NCBI GenBank assembly: GCA_017622505.1
Contig: JAGAQZ010000106.1
Location: 1-57,515, forward strand
DNA length: 57,515 nt
DNA from: Lachnospiraceae bacterium
Lineage (GTDB): Bacteria > Bacillota > Clostridia > Lachnospirales > Lachnospiraceae
Reading direction: 5' to 3'
This document shows positions 15,624-23,346 of this stretch, in pieces. Both the position numbers and the translations under genes were made by a program. The notes beneath the pieces are model-generated. The model searched no databases, was not told where the DNA came from, and was given only the letters and a program-made list of their open reading frames with translations. Each line of letters starts with the position of its first letter. Position 1 is the stretch's first letter.

Positions 15624-18590
15624 ATGCGGAGAAGAAATACGTATAATTTCGGAAGAAAAATTGCAATTGGCGTAATGATGTTTGCACTTGTATTTGCAAT
15701 GTGCGTAATACCGTTTACAGAAGCTAAAGCGCATGGACAGGATGCGCCTTATGTGGCGACACTGTATAACGAGCGCAACGGTCTGCCTACGGGTGAAGCC
15801 AATACGATTATTCAGACTTCGGACGGATATATCTGGATTGGAAGTTATGGCGGTTTGATTCGTTATGACGGCACGGAATTCCGTAACTATAGCGTAGAGC
15901 GTAAAATTGAATCAAGTTCCATACGTGCGCTGTTTGAGGATTCTAAGGGCCGTTTGTGGATTGGTACGAATGATGCCGGCGTAGTGGTTATGGAAGATGA
16001 TGTTTTAACGAAAATACCTGTGCCGGAGAATCGTTCTTTTCTGTGCGTCCGAGATTTTGCAGAAGGCGCGGACGGAATCATTTATGTGGCATCTAATTCG
16101 GGATTGGCACGAATTCAGGACGGCCTGTTAGTGCCTTATGAAACAGATGCATTTGCAGGAAATACCGTATATTCAGTTGCTATTGATACGTACGGCAGAG
16201 TATGGAGCGCAGGAAGTGACGGTAAGTGTGTAGTAATTGATAAGAATGATACGGTGACGGTGTTGGAGTCGGAGTTGTTTTTCGATGATGCCGATGTGTA
16301 CAGTCTTGATGAGAATGCCGACGGCGATATTGTAATCGGTGGTTCCGGAAATAGGGTTGCGTTGATTGAATTTGACTCGGAAGCACTGAATAAAGATGGT
16401 TTTGATCTTACTTATTACAGTACCGGTGAAGTGGCAACGCATAATGCGGTGAATATGTCGGATGAAGGCTATATTATGGTTAGCGGAAACAATGGACTTG
16501 CCGTAATTTCCAAAGAGGGTAATCTGACTGTTTTTGGTGAAGAAGAGCATGCGATTTCCGTCAATGCGGCGGTGGCAGACTACGAGAATGATATCTGGCT
16601 GGCTTCGTCTGCTTATGGCATTATTAAGTATTCACAAGGGTGCCTTTCCAGTCCGAATGCACAGGCAGGCTTAAGCGATGAGACAATCAACACGATTACG
16701 TATGCGCAGGGGAATTGGTATCTGGGAAATGATACCGGTTTGATTATCTGTGACGATGAATGGAACCGCGTAGAGAATGAACTAACGGAGAAATACGAAG
16801 GCGTACGTATTCGTTGTATTGCAGCTGACAGTCAGGGAAATGTATGGATTGCAAGTTATTCCGATTGGGCAGTGCTTTGCTACAATCCTGTGGATGGAAC
16901 GATAAAAGAATTTAATACAGACAATGGTTTAACGGGGAATAAGGCGAGAGTTGTCAAAGAGTTGTCTGACGGACGCGTTGTTGTCGGTACGCAGAGTGGT
17001 GTAGATGTTTTCGTGAATGGTGAATTAAAAGAAAGCTACACGCATGAAGACGGATTGGATAACCCGACTATACTGTGCATTGAAGAAGGCAAAAACGGCG
17101 AAATTATCGTTGGTAGCGACGGTGATGGTATTTATGTGATTGAGGACGGGAAAATCACAAATTACGGCTTTGACGAAGGTCTTGGCGAAGGTGTTGTACT
17201 AAGAATGCTTCGTGATGAAGGAAATGACGGATGGTTTGTCAGTGCAGGCAGCAGTTTGTATTACTGGAACAGTGATCAAAGCTTTTGGCAGGTAACCAAT
17301 TTCCGGAAAGATGCCGGCAGTATTTTTGAATTTTATGAAAGAAACGGAAAACTGTGGCTTCTTCAGAACAACGGTATTCTTGAATTAGATAAGGCGCAGC
17401 TTTTAAAAGGCGAAGAAACAGAAGTGGTAAGACATGATTTTGGTCATGGTTTAACCGGTTCCCTGAACGCTAATACGTGGAATTATGAGGCTGAAGATGG
17501 ATGTCTCTATATGTCTACCAGAAGTGGCGTAAGTGTGTTTAAATTTGAGACTGTAAATAATGAGTTACCCAAGGTAATTATCCAAAGCGTAAACGTGGAT
17601 GGGCAGTCCTATGAACACCCGACAGAGATTGCTGTGGAGGGTGATGCGCAACGTATAACCATTGACTTTTCGGCGTTGTCTTTTACAGATACAATTGAGA
17701 TGCGCGTGGCGTACTGTCTGGAAGGCTTTGATAAAGAGCCGGTAGTGTTGGATTCTAAGAGCGGAAGCGTCAGTTATACGAATCTTTCCGGTGGTGATTA
17801 TACTTTCCGTGTGTGGGTATATGAGTTGGGAGATGAGCAGAATTATGAAGAGTATGTGCTTCATCTGACCAAGGAGCGCCGGTTGTATGAGAATCCGTTG
17901 TTCTGGGTTGCAATCGGATTGGGCGGTGCGACCGTAGTTGCAGCGGTTGTATGGCTTGCAGCAGGTCTTAGAATGCGTCAGATTCGCAGACGGCAGCAGG
18001 AATACAAAGAGATTGTAAACCAGTCCCTTAGTACTTTTGCAAAGACCATTGATGCGAAGGATCCGTATACCAACGGACATTCTACGCGCGTGGCGGCGTA
18101 TTCACGCGAAATAGCCAAGCGTCTTGGTATGAGCAAGGATGAACAGGAGCGTATTTACTATATTGCTCTGATGCATGATATCGGTAAAATCGGTGTGCCG
18201 GATGCAATTCTAAACAAACGTGGTAAACTTACCGAGGAAGAAATGGATATTATTCGCAGTCACGTAAAAGTGGGTGGAGATATTCTAAAGGATTTTACGG
18301 CACTGGATGGTATTGCGGATGGCGCGAAGTATCATCATGAGCGTTGTGATGGCAAAGGATACTGTATGGGACTTACCAAGGAGCAGATTCCACAGGTTGC
18401 GAGAATTATCGCTGTGGCAGATTCTTATGATGCCATGGCCAGCGACAGGTGTTATCGTGATGCTTTGCCGGAAGATGTTATCATCGATGAATTGAAGCAG
18501 TGCAGCGGTACACAGTTTGATCCCGAAGTGGTTCCTCATATGCTTGCGATGATTGAAGAAGGGATTGCACCGATGAAGGAAGAAGCTTGA
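15624..18590 (+). CDS. beta-propeller sensor with HD-GYP output domain
   Basis: A 988-residue membrane sensor. A signal or anchor helix (about 10-32) leads into an outside region of two-component-type propeller repeats (for example GLPTGEANTIIQTSDGYIWIG and SKGRLWIGT) to about 640, then a Y_Y_Y domain ending in GGDYTFRVWVYE. A second membrane helix (about 765-790) and a short coiled linker precede the cytoplasmic HD-GYP domain (about 805-985). HD residues are intact: HSTRVAAYS, HDIGKIGVPD and HHERCDG. The GYP signature reads GYC here. HD-GYP enzymes hydrolyse c-di-GMP, which in flagellated bacteria favours motility. ATG with AAAGG seven bases upstream; the open frame extends to 15570 without a ribosome site. 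Monocistronic, between the flagellar operon and the island. Confidence 0.93.
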   Translation: MRRRNTYNFGRKIAIGVMMFALVFAMCVIPFTEAKAHGQDAPYVATLYNERNGLPTGEANTIIQTSDGYIWIGSYGGLIRYDGTEFRNYSVERKIESSSIRALFEDSKGRLWIGTNDAGVVVMEDDVLTKIPVPENRSFLCVRDFAEGADGIIYVASNSGLARIQDGLLVPYETDAFAGNTVYSVAIDTYGRVWSAGSDGKCVVIDKNDTVTVLESELFFDDADVYSLDENADGDIVIGGSGNRVALIEFDSEALNKDGFDLTYYSTGEVATHNAVNMSDEGYIMVSGNNGLAVISKEGNLTVFGEEEHAISVNAAVADYENDIWLASSAYGIIKYSQGCLSSPNAQAGLSDETINTITYAQGNWYLGNDTGLIICDDEWNRVENELTEKYEGVRIRCIAADSQGNVWIASYSDWAVLCYNPVDGTIKEFNTDNGLTGNKARVVKELSDGRVVVGTQSGVDVFVNGELKESYTHEDGLDNPTILCIEEGKNGEIIVGSDGDGIYVIEDGKITNYGFDEGLGEGVVLRMLRDEGNDGWFVSAGSSLYYWNSDQSFWQVTNFRKDAGSIFEFYERNGKLWLLQNNGILELDKAQLLKGEETEVVRHDFGHGLTGSLNANTWNYEAEDGCLYMSTRSGVSVFKFETVNNELPKVIIQSVNVDGQSYEHPTEIAVEGDAQRITIDFSALSFTDTIEMRVAYCLEGFDKEPVVLDSKSGSVSYTNLSGGDYTFRVWVYELGDEQNYEEYVLHLTKERRLYENPLFWVAIGLGGATVVAAVVWLAAGLRMRQIRRRQQEYKEIVNQSLSTFAKTIDAKDPYTNGHSTRVAAYSREIAKRLGMSKDEQERIYYIALMHDIGKIGVPDAILNKRGKLTEEEMDIIRSHVKVGGDILKDFTALDGIADGAKYHHERCDGKGYCMGLTKEQIPQVARIIAVADSYDAMASDRCYRDALPEDVIIDELKQCSGTQFDPEVVPHMLAMIEEGIAPMKEEA

Positions 18591-18654
18591 GGATTGGTTA
18601 GATTGGTTTGACGAATTATAAATTAACGAATAAAAATGTAGAAAATACAGAATG

Positions 18655-18683
18655 AAATAAGCTCTCGAAAGAGGGCTTATTTT
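18655..18683 (+). terminator. terminator after the HD-GYP gene
   Basis: AAATAAGCTCTC, tetraloop GAAA, GAGGGCTTATTTT: a hairpin with one G-U pair and a T-run. Confidence 0.85.
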
Positions 18684-18946
18684 AGTATAAGGACAAAAAA
18701 TACACCATATTTAGTGGTGCGTGATTGGGGGCTGCTGGTATATTGTATATGTACAAATTAACGAAGGCGTTTTGGGGCGGATATTTACAGTTGTGTTGAA
18801 ACTGTAGTAGAATGTAAGCAAGTACTAAAGTATTATATCAAAGGTTTGGTACAATCAATTCAGGGAATATCTGTGAATCATTTCTTTATTCAAATCTGAA
18901 AATTCTTTCGCGCATAATCCCTAGAAAAAGTGAAATAGGGAGGAGT
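18684..18946. other. non-coding stretch before the Rpn-like pseudogene
   Basis: No reading frame with a ribosome site and no RNA gene is visible here. It contains one plausible promoter (18784-18813) that would give a leader of about 130 bases before the GGGAGG ribosome site of the broken nuclease gene at 18947. Confidence 0.5.
18784..18813 (+). promoter_or_regulatory. possible promoter of the Rpn-like pseudogene
   Basis: TTTACA (18784-18789), 18 bases, TAGAAT (18808-18813). Confidence 0.4.
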
Positions 18947-19807
18947 ATGCAGGTATTGAAACATGAGTTCTTGCAGTGACATCCGGCTTTTTATGCCGAT
19001 ATCCAGATTGATTTCACAGAAGAGAAAGAGAAACTTATTTTTGAAAATGAGCATCAGTTGGGAACGAAGCCGAAGTCAATTGATGTTTTAATTATCAAGA
19101 AGAATAAAGAGGCAAAAATACATAAGAATATAGGCAGAATTTTTCGGGAACATAATATTATTGAATACAAAAGTCCGGGAGATTATTTAGGCGTGGATGA
19201 CTTCTATAAAGTGTATGGATATGCATGCTTTTATAAGGCGAATGGTGAAAAGGAGAATTCTATTGATGCGCGGGAAATTACAATTACTTTCGTTACATCA
19301 GTACGCCCTGATAACGTGCTTTGCCATTTGCAAGCAGAGCGTGGATGTCGCATAGAGAGGCAAGATGGAATCTATTATGTTTATGGAGATTGGTTTCCGA
19401 TACAGGTTATCGTGACGAAAGAGTTGTCGAAGAGAGAAAACTTCTGGTTAAGATACTTGACAGATGATATATGCACGCCGGAAGAGGCAATAGAAATTAT
19501 GAATGAGTATGAATCGCATCAACAAGATAAGCTTTATCGTTCGGTAATGAGTGTTATCGTAAATGCAAACAAGGAAATATTTAAGGAGGTAAGTGAAATG
19601 AGGGATATAGTAAGGATATTGTATAAAGAAGAACTTGATGAGGCATATGAGACAGCGCGTGCGGAAACGCGTGTGCAAGAAAGATTACAGCTTCTTCAGG
19701 AGTTCGTAGATGACGGAATTATTACAATGGAGCAGGCGGCACAGCGATTTGGCGTGGCGGTAACAAGATTAGAAGAATTGTTTGCTGAGTTGAAGAAAGA
19801 ATACTAA
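18947..19807 (+). pseudogene. Rpn/PD-(D/E)XK-like nuclease gene, broken by an in-frame TGA
   Basis: A 287-codon frame that starts at the ATG 18947 (GGGAGG just upstream) but has TGA at codon 11 (18977-18979). After the stop the frame continues with HPAFYADIQIDFTEEKEK and FENEHQLGTKP, clearly coding. Re-initiation could use the TTG at 19058, giving 249 residues. The product belongs to the Rpn-like, PD-(D/E)XK-type family often mislabelled as transposase in Lachnospiraceae. Motifs are SIDVLIIKK and IIEYKSPGDYLGVDDFYKVYGYACFYK, with Glu-x-Lys as the likely catalytic pair, and a helical C-terminal tail with a small helix-turn-helix-like end. A CGA-to-TGA change would explain the stop. Relatives promote recombination or DNA degradation. 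Whether the shorter product is made is unknown. Confidence 0.75.
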
Positions 19808-19832
19808 ACTTTTTGTAACAAAATGCCGATAT
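19805..19832 (+). promoter_or_regulatory. sigma-28 promoter before the glycan island
   Basis: TAAA (19805-19808, overlapping the stop codon of the pseudogene), 17 bases, CCGATAT (19826-19832), with G before it. Same element and spacing as the flaG promoter at 27265. It ties the following transcript to the flagellar regulon. Confidence 0.65.
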
Positions 19833-19866
19833 AATACCTATAACTATAGCTAGGACGGCGTCGGGT

Positions 19867-19930
19867 TGCAAGGAGGCAGATTTAAGTGTGATTTGAAATC
19901 CACTGCGACAAGGGCGCAGTGGATTTTTGC
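19867..19930 (+). promoter_or_regulatory. attenuator-like leader: SD, start-stop pair and terminator
   Basis: Expected transcript from about 19840. TGC-AAGGAG-GCA (19867-19878) puts a perfect ribosome site in a tiny hairpin loop. Nine bases after AAGGAGG comes GTG (19886-19888), directly followed by TGA (19889-19891). Four bases later begins a perfect 12-bp terminator stem (19896-19907 with 19915-19926) and a T-run. No real gene uses this ribosome site. It is either a roughly 90-base RNA or a transcription attenuator for the gene at 19986. Confidence 0.5.
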
Positions 19931-19985
19931 GTTAAACGATTGGATTGGTTGGACATTACTTGCACAATAAAAGAGAGGTATTCCG

Positions 19986-21506
19986 ATGAAGTTGGAAATG
20001 CGAAAAAAAATTGAAAATATATTATTTTTACAAAAAGAACTGCATAAAGAAATAGACAATTTATATAGGATAGGAAATCACGTGCTGGCGATTCAACTGT
20101 TGACAGATTGTCAGCAGACTGCAATTGATGTGGGAACATTATTGGAAAACATCGAGAAGGAACAACGAATAAGGTCGATAGTAAAATATCTGGAAGCGTA
20201 TTGTGATATTATTTACCAAATTGGTGTAAAGCAGGTGAAAATAGCTGATGTATATGATATTATCAACAACCTTATAGATAAAGTATTACTGGAGATTTAT
20301 GAAATTCCTGTAACGATGAAATTTCTTTTTTTGCCGTATAAAGCAAGTATGTGGACATCTTTAGAAAGTGTGTGGAAAGCAGCCAAGGATGATCCGGAAT
20401 GTGAAACAGTCGTAATGCCCATTCCGTATTTTAAAATAGGAACGCAGGTAAAAGAAGCAGAACTTGTATATGAAGGTGATGATTTTCCGAAGTATGTTCC
20501 TGTAGTTGATTGGCAAAATTATTCTATTCAAAATGAGAAGCCAGATGCTATTTTTATTCACAATCCGTATGATGATTGGAACTCATTGACTACCGTACAC
20601 CCTGATTTCTATTCGGATAGATTAAAACAATATACTGATTGTTTAGTATATGTCCCCTATTTTACCATGAGTGGATATAAAAAGGGAGTATCAGATTGTC
20701 ATTATGTAAATAAAGGAACTGTTAATGCGGATAAAGTGGTTGTGCAATCTGAGTTCGTTAAAAATATATATAAAACTTATGGATATAAAGAGGATAAATT
20801 ACTTGCATTAGGCTCTCCCAAAACAGATGCAGTAGTTAACCGATTAAATGAAACCTTTGAATATCCAAAAGAATGGAAAGAAAAATTAAGAGATAAGAAA
20901 GTTATTTTGTTAAATACGCACTTGTCATATTTTCCGACTGCAGTAGCGCATAGAAATGAAAAAGGTGTAGATTACGCACAAATGTATCATGAGGAAATAT
21001 TGGAGGCTATTAAAGAAAATAAAGAATGTGGATTGATATGGAGACCGCATCCGTTACTTTTTTCAATGGCAGAAAATAATTGTAAAGAGTGTGTAGACTA
21101 TATAAAATCATTTGCAAAACGTTTAATTGAATCAGATAACTGTGTGATGGATGATTCGGCAGATTACATGATGGCTTTCTCGAGATCGGATGCAATGATT
21201 ACCACATACTCATCGCTTATTAATGAATATATGATAACAGGTAAACCAGTTATGATTTTTCAGACAAAACAGACTGAAGAGGCCGCGAGTCAGGCGCCAA
21301 TGGATTACAGGGTGAATTATTTTAGATTTTTAAAGGATGGGGGGATGTGTTTTAGTGATTTTATAAAGATGGTTGTAAGCGGTGTAGATCCAAAGCGAGA
21401 AGAACGCAGAAAAATGATTTATGAGCGAGCATTTCTTAATTTAGATGGAACCGTAGGAAAAAAAGTATATCAAGAGATAAAAGAGCATTGCAATAAAATG
21501 CAATGA
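19986..21506 (+). CDS. CDP-glycerol glycerophosphotransferase-family protein
   Basis: A 506-residue protein. The N-terminal 110 residues are helical without a known motif. From about 110 it resembles the TagB/TagF/SpsB family, which transfers polyol phosphates from CDP-polyols in teichoic acid synthesis. Family-like segments are MKFLFLPYKASMWTSLESVWKA, ADKVVVQSEFVKNIY, LALGSPKTD, ILLNTHLSYF, LIWRPHPLLF and AFSRSDAMITTYSSLINEYMITGKPVMIF. There is no membrane segment, so it is probably cytoplasmic. It is the first gene of an island inside the flagellar locus. In that place it may act on flagellin-bound glycan rather than on wall teichoic acid. GAGAGG precedes the ATG. Base composition is AT-richer than flgK-fliW. 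Confidence 0.85.
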   Translation: MKLEMRKKIENILFLQKELHKEIDNLYRIGNHVLAIQLLTDCQQTAIDVGTLLENIEKEQRIRSIVKYLEAYCDIIYQIGVKQVKIADVYDIINNLIDKVLLEIYEIPVTMKFLFLPYKASMWTSLESVWKAAKDDPECETVVMPIPYFKIGTQVKEAELVYEGDDFPKYVPVVDWQNYSIQNEKPDAIFIHNPYDDWNSLTTVHPDFYSDRLKQYTDCLVYVPYFTMSGYKKGVSDCHYVNKGTVNADKVVVQSEFVKNIYKTYGYKEDKLLALGSPKTDAVVNRLNETFEYPKEWKEKLRDKKVILLNTHLSYFPTAVAHRNEKGVDYAQMYHEEILEAIKENKECGLIWRPHPLLFSMAENNCKECVDYIKSFAKRLIESDNCVMDDSADYMMAFSRSDAMITTYSSLINEYMITGKPVMIFQTKQTEEAASQAPMDYRVNYFRFLKDGGMCFSDFIKMVVSGVDPKREERRKMIYERAFLNLDGTVGKKVYQEIKEHCNKMQ

Positions 21507-21566
21507 TAAGATAGACTAATGTGTTTTATGTTGATTTTTCAAATATGAGAAAGATAAGGTGCGAAA

Positions 21567-22280
21567 ATGAATTATGCGATTGTATTAGCGGGCGGAGTAG
21601 GATTAAGAATGGGAAATCCAAAAACGCCAAAACAATTTGTTATGTTATGCGATAAACCAATCATTATTTATTCTTTGCAAGGCGCAAATGATAATCCGAA
21701 TATAGAAACAATTTGTGTTGTTTGCGCTAATGAATGGCAGGATAAAGTACGGGAGTGGTGTAAGGAGTACGGAATTACAAAAACAATATTGTTTGCAGAG
21801 GCTGGCAAGAACAGACAACAATCGGTACATAATGGTTTAAAACAAATAAATGCAAATGAAGATGATATTGTAATCATTATGACCGCCGTTTGTCCATTTG
21901 TATCGCAAGTAACTATTGATAACAGCTTTGCGTTGATGGATAAGTATGATGCTTGTATTACAGTGGTTCGAGCATCGGATGCAATTACATTTAGCGATGA
22001 TGGTAAAATGGCAAAATGCACACTTCAGAAATCTAAAATGTTTATTCAACAAGGTCCACAGACGTTTCGATATGGACTCATCAAAAAAGGTCATGAGATG
22101 TATGAAAGTGATGAAAATCGTGTCGAGGTTAATGAAGACAGTGAGCTTGTGTTGAATATGGGAGTTGAGGTAGGCATGGTTTTGGGAGACCGATTTTGTG
22201 TGAAAGTTACCTATCCTGAAGATATAGCAATTGTAGAGGCAATTAAACCTATTTTTGAGCAAAATGAGCTGAAAGGATAG
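21567..22280 (+). CDS. IspD/TarI-like cytidylyltransferase with altered active site
   Basis: A 237-residue protein of the IspD/TarI family, which joins CTP and a sugar- or polyol-phosphate to make a CDP-activated product. The nucleotide-binding start LAGGVGLRMGNPKTPKQF is intact. The usual H-D-A-x-R-P motif of the second substrate site reads M-T-A-V-C-P (21879-21896), so Asp and Arg are replaced. The later residues GPQTFRYGLI and VNEDSELVLN fit the family. It is unlikely to be the housekeeping isoprenoid IspD. Context (SDR, LicD, glycerophosphotransferase-like gene) points to making a CDP-polyol or CDP-sugar for the island. The gene is 61 bases after its neighbour and 8 bases before the SDR gene. 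Confidence 0.85.
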   Translation: MNYAIVLAGGVGLRMGNPKTPKQFVMLCDKPIIIYSLQGANDNPNIETICVVCANEWQDKVREWCKEYGITKTILFAEAGKNRQQSVHNGLKQINANEDDIVIIMTAVCPFVSQVTIDNSFALMDKYDACITVVRASDAITFSDDGKMAKCTLQKSKMFIQQGPQTFRYGLIKKGHEMYESDENRVEVNEDSELVLNMGVEVGMVLGDRFCVKVTYPEDIAIVEAIKPIFEQNELKG

Positions 22281-22287
22281 CGATGAT

Positions 22288-23346
22288 ATGCGAGATATTA
22301 TTAAAGAAGATATCGATAGAATGTTACAAGCTGATTTTTGTATAGAGAGATTAAAAAGAAAGACTATTTTAATTACGGGCGCCACAGGTTATGTACCGGC
22401 ATATTTTGTACATTATTTTATGGCGTTAAATGAACGGTATGATGCGCAAATCAGAGTATTGGCATTGTGTAGAAATGAAAATAAAGCCAATAATAGATTT
22501 GCCAAGTATTTTACAAATTCCATGTTCCAAATTGTCCTGCAGGATGTATGTAGCGAGATTAATATAAAAGAGAAAGTTGACTTTATTATCCATGCAGCAA
22601 GTCCTGCAGGAGTAAAAGAGTGCCAAAAAAATATATTAGACACTTATAATGCGAATGTTAAAGGGTGTTATAATGTTTGTGCGTTAGCAAATAAGAATAA
22701 CGCTGAAGGTTTATTGTTTGTTAGTAGTGTAGATGTTTATGGGTGGGTTAATACTAGTAGGCATATTGAAGATGTATATGGGGTTATTAATCCATTGGAT
22801 AAAAGGGATGTATACAGTAACGCAAAACGTGCGTGTGAAAGTATGTGTATGTGTGAGTGTATTCAGAATAATTTGCAGGTTACTATAGCAAGACCTACAC
22901 AAATTATAGGACCGGGCATTGATATGAATGATGGAAGATTGCATGCAGATTTTGTAAATCAAATGATACATACAGATGAAATTGTACTTAAAAGTGACGG
23001 GACAGCGATAAGATCATTTATATATATTACGGATGCAATTATGGGAATGTTGTACATTTTGCTATATGGAGAAAAGGGACATGCTTATAATGTAGCAAAT
23101 GAGAGAAATGAAGCATCGGTAAGAGAATTGGCAGAAGTAATGATAGATGCTTTTGAAGATAAAAAAATTCAAATAAGATTTGATGTTATGCAGAGAAATA
23201 ATCCGGAAGTTGCGCATGCGTTGTCCGTTGTTTGTGCAGACGCTCAAAAATTAAGAAACCTTGGTTGGAATGCTGAGATTGATTTATATGAGAGTGCAAA
23301 GCGATTAATTTTATACTGTAAAAGTGGAGAAAATAAATGGCAATAA
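22288..23346 (+). CDS. extended-SDR NAD-dependent epimerase/dehydratase
   Basis: A 352-residue extended short-chain dehydrogenase/reductase. The NAD-binding glycine motif is TGATGYVPAYF (about 30-40), FIIHAASPAGV follows (about 107), the catalytic Ser region is LLFVSSVDVYG (about 147) and the Tyr-Lys pair is in YSNAKRACE (about 174). C-terminal substrate part: ARPTQIIGPG and DGTAIRSFIYITDAI. Such enzymes epimerise or dehydrate nucleotide-activated sugars. Because a cytidylyltransferase sits directly upstream, a CDP-linked substrate is a reasonable guess. The ribosome site AAAGGAT lies in the end of the previous gene, and the stop overlaps the next gene, so the set is cotranscribed. Confidence 0.9.
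   Translation: MRDIIKEDIDRMLQADFCIERLKRKTILITGATGYVPAYFVHYFMALNERYDAQIRVLALCRNENKANNRFAKYFTNSMFQIVLQDVCSEINIKEKVDFIIHAASPAGVKECQKNILDTYNANVKGCYNVCALANKNNAEGLLFVSSVDVYGWVNTSRHIEDVYGVINPLDKRDVYSNAKRACESMCMCECIQNNLQVTIARPTQIIGPGIDMNDGRLHADFVNQMIHTDEIVLKSDGTAIRSFIYITDAIMGMLYILLYGEKGHAYNVANERNEASVRELAEVMIDAFEDKKIQIRFDVMQRNNPEVAHALSVVCADAQKLRNLGWNAEIDLYESAKRLILYCKSGENKWQ

Noticed and set aside
19058..19807. Transposase of an insertion sequence
   Set aside because: No inverted terminal repeats or target duplication were seen around it, and the motifs fit the Rpn/PD-(D/E)XK nuclease family rather than a DDE transposase.
19833..19930. c-di-GMP riboswitch (GEMM type) in the island leader
   Set aside because: The conserved GEMM core and tetraloop-receptor pattern are not present; the structure is better explained as SD, start-stop and terminator.
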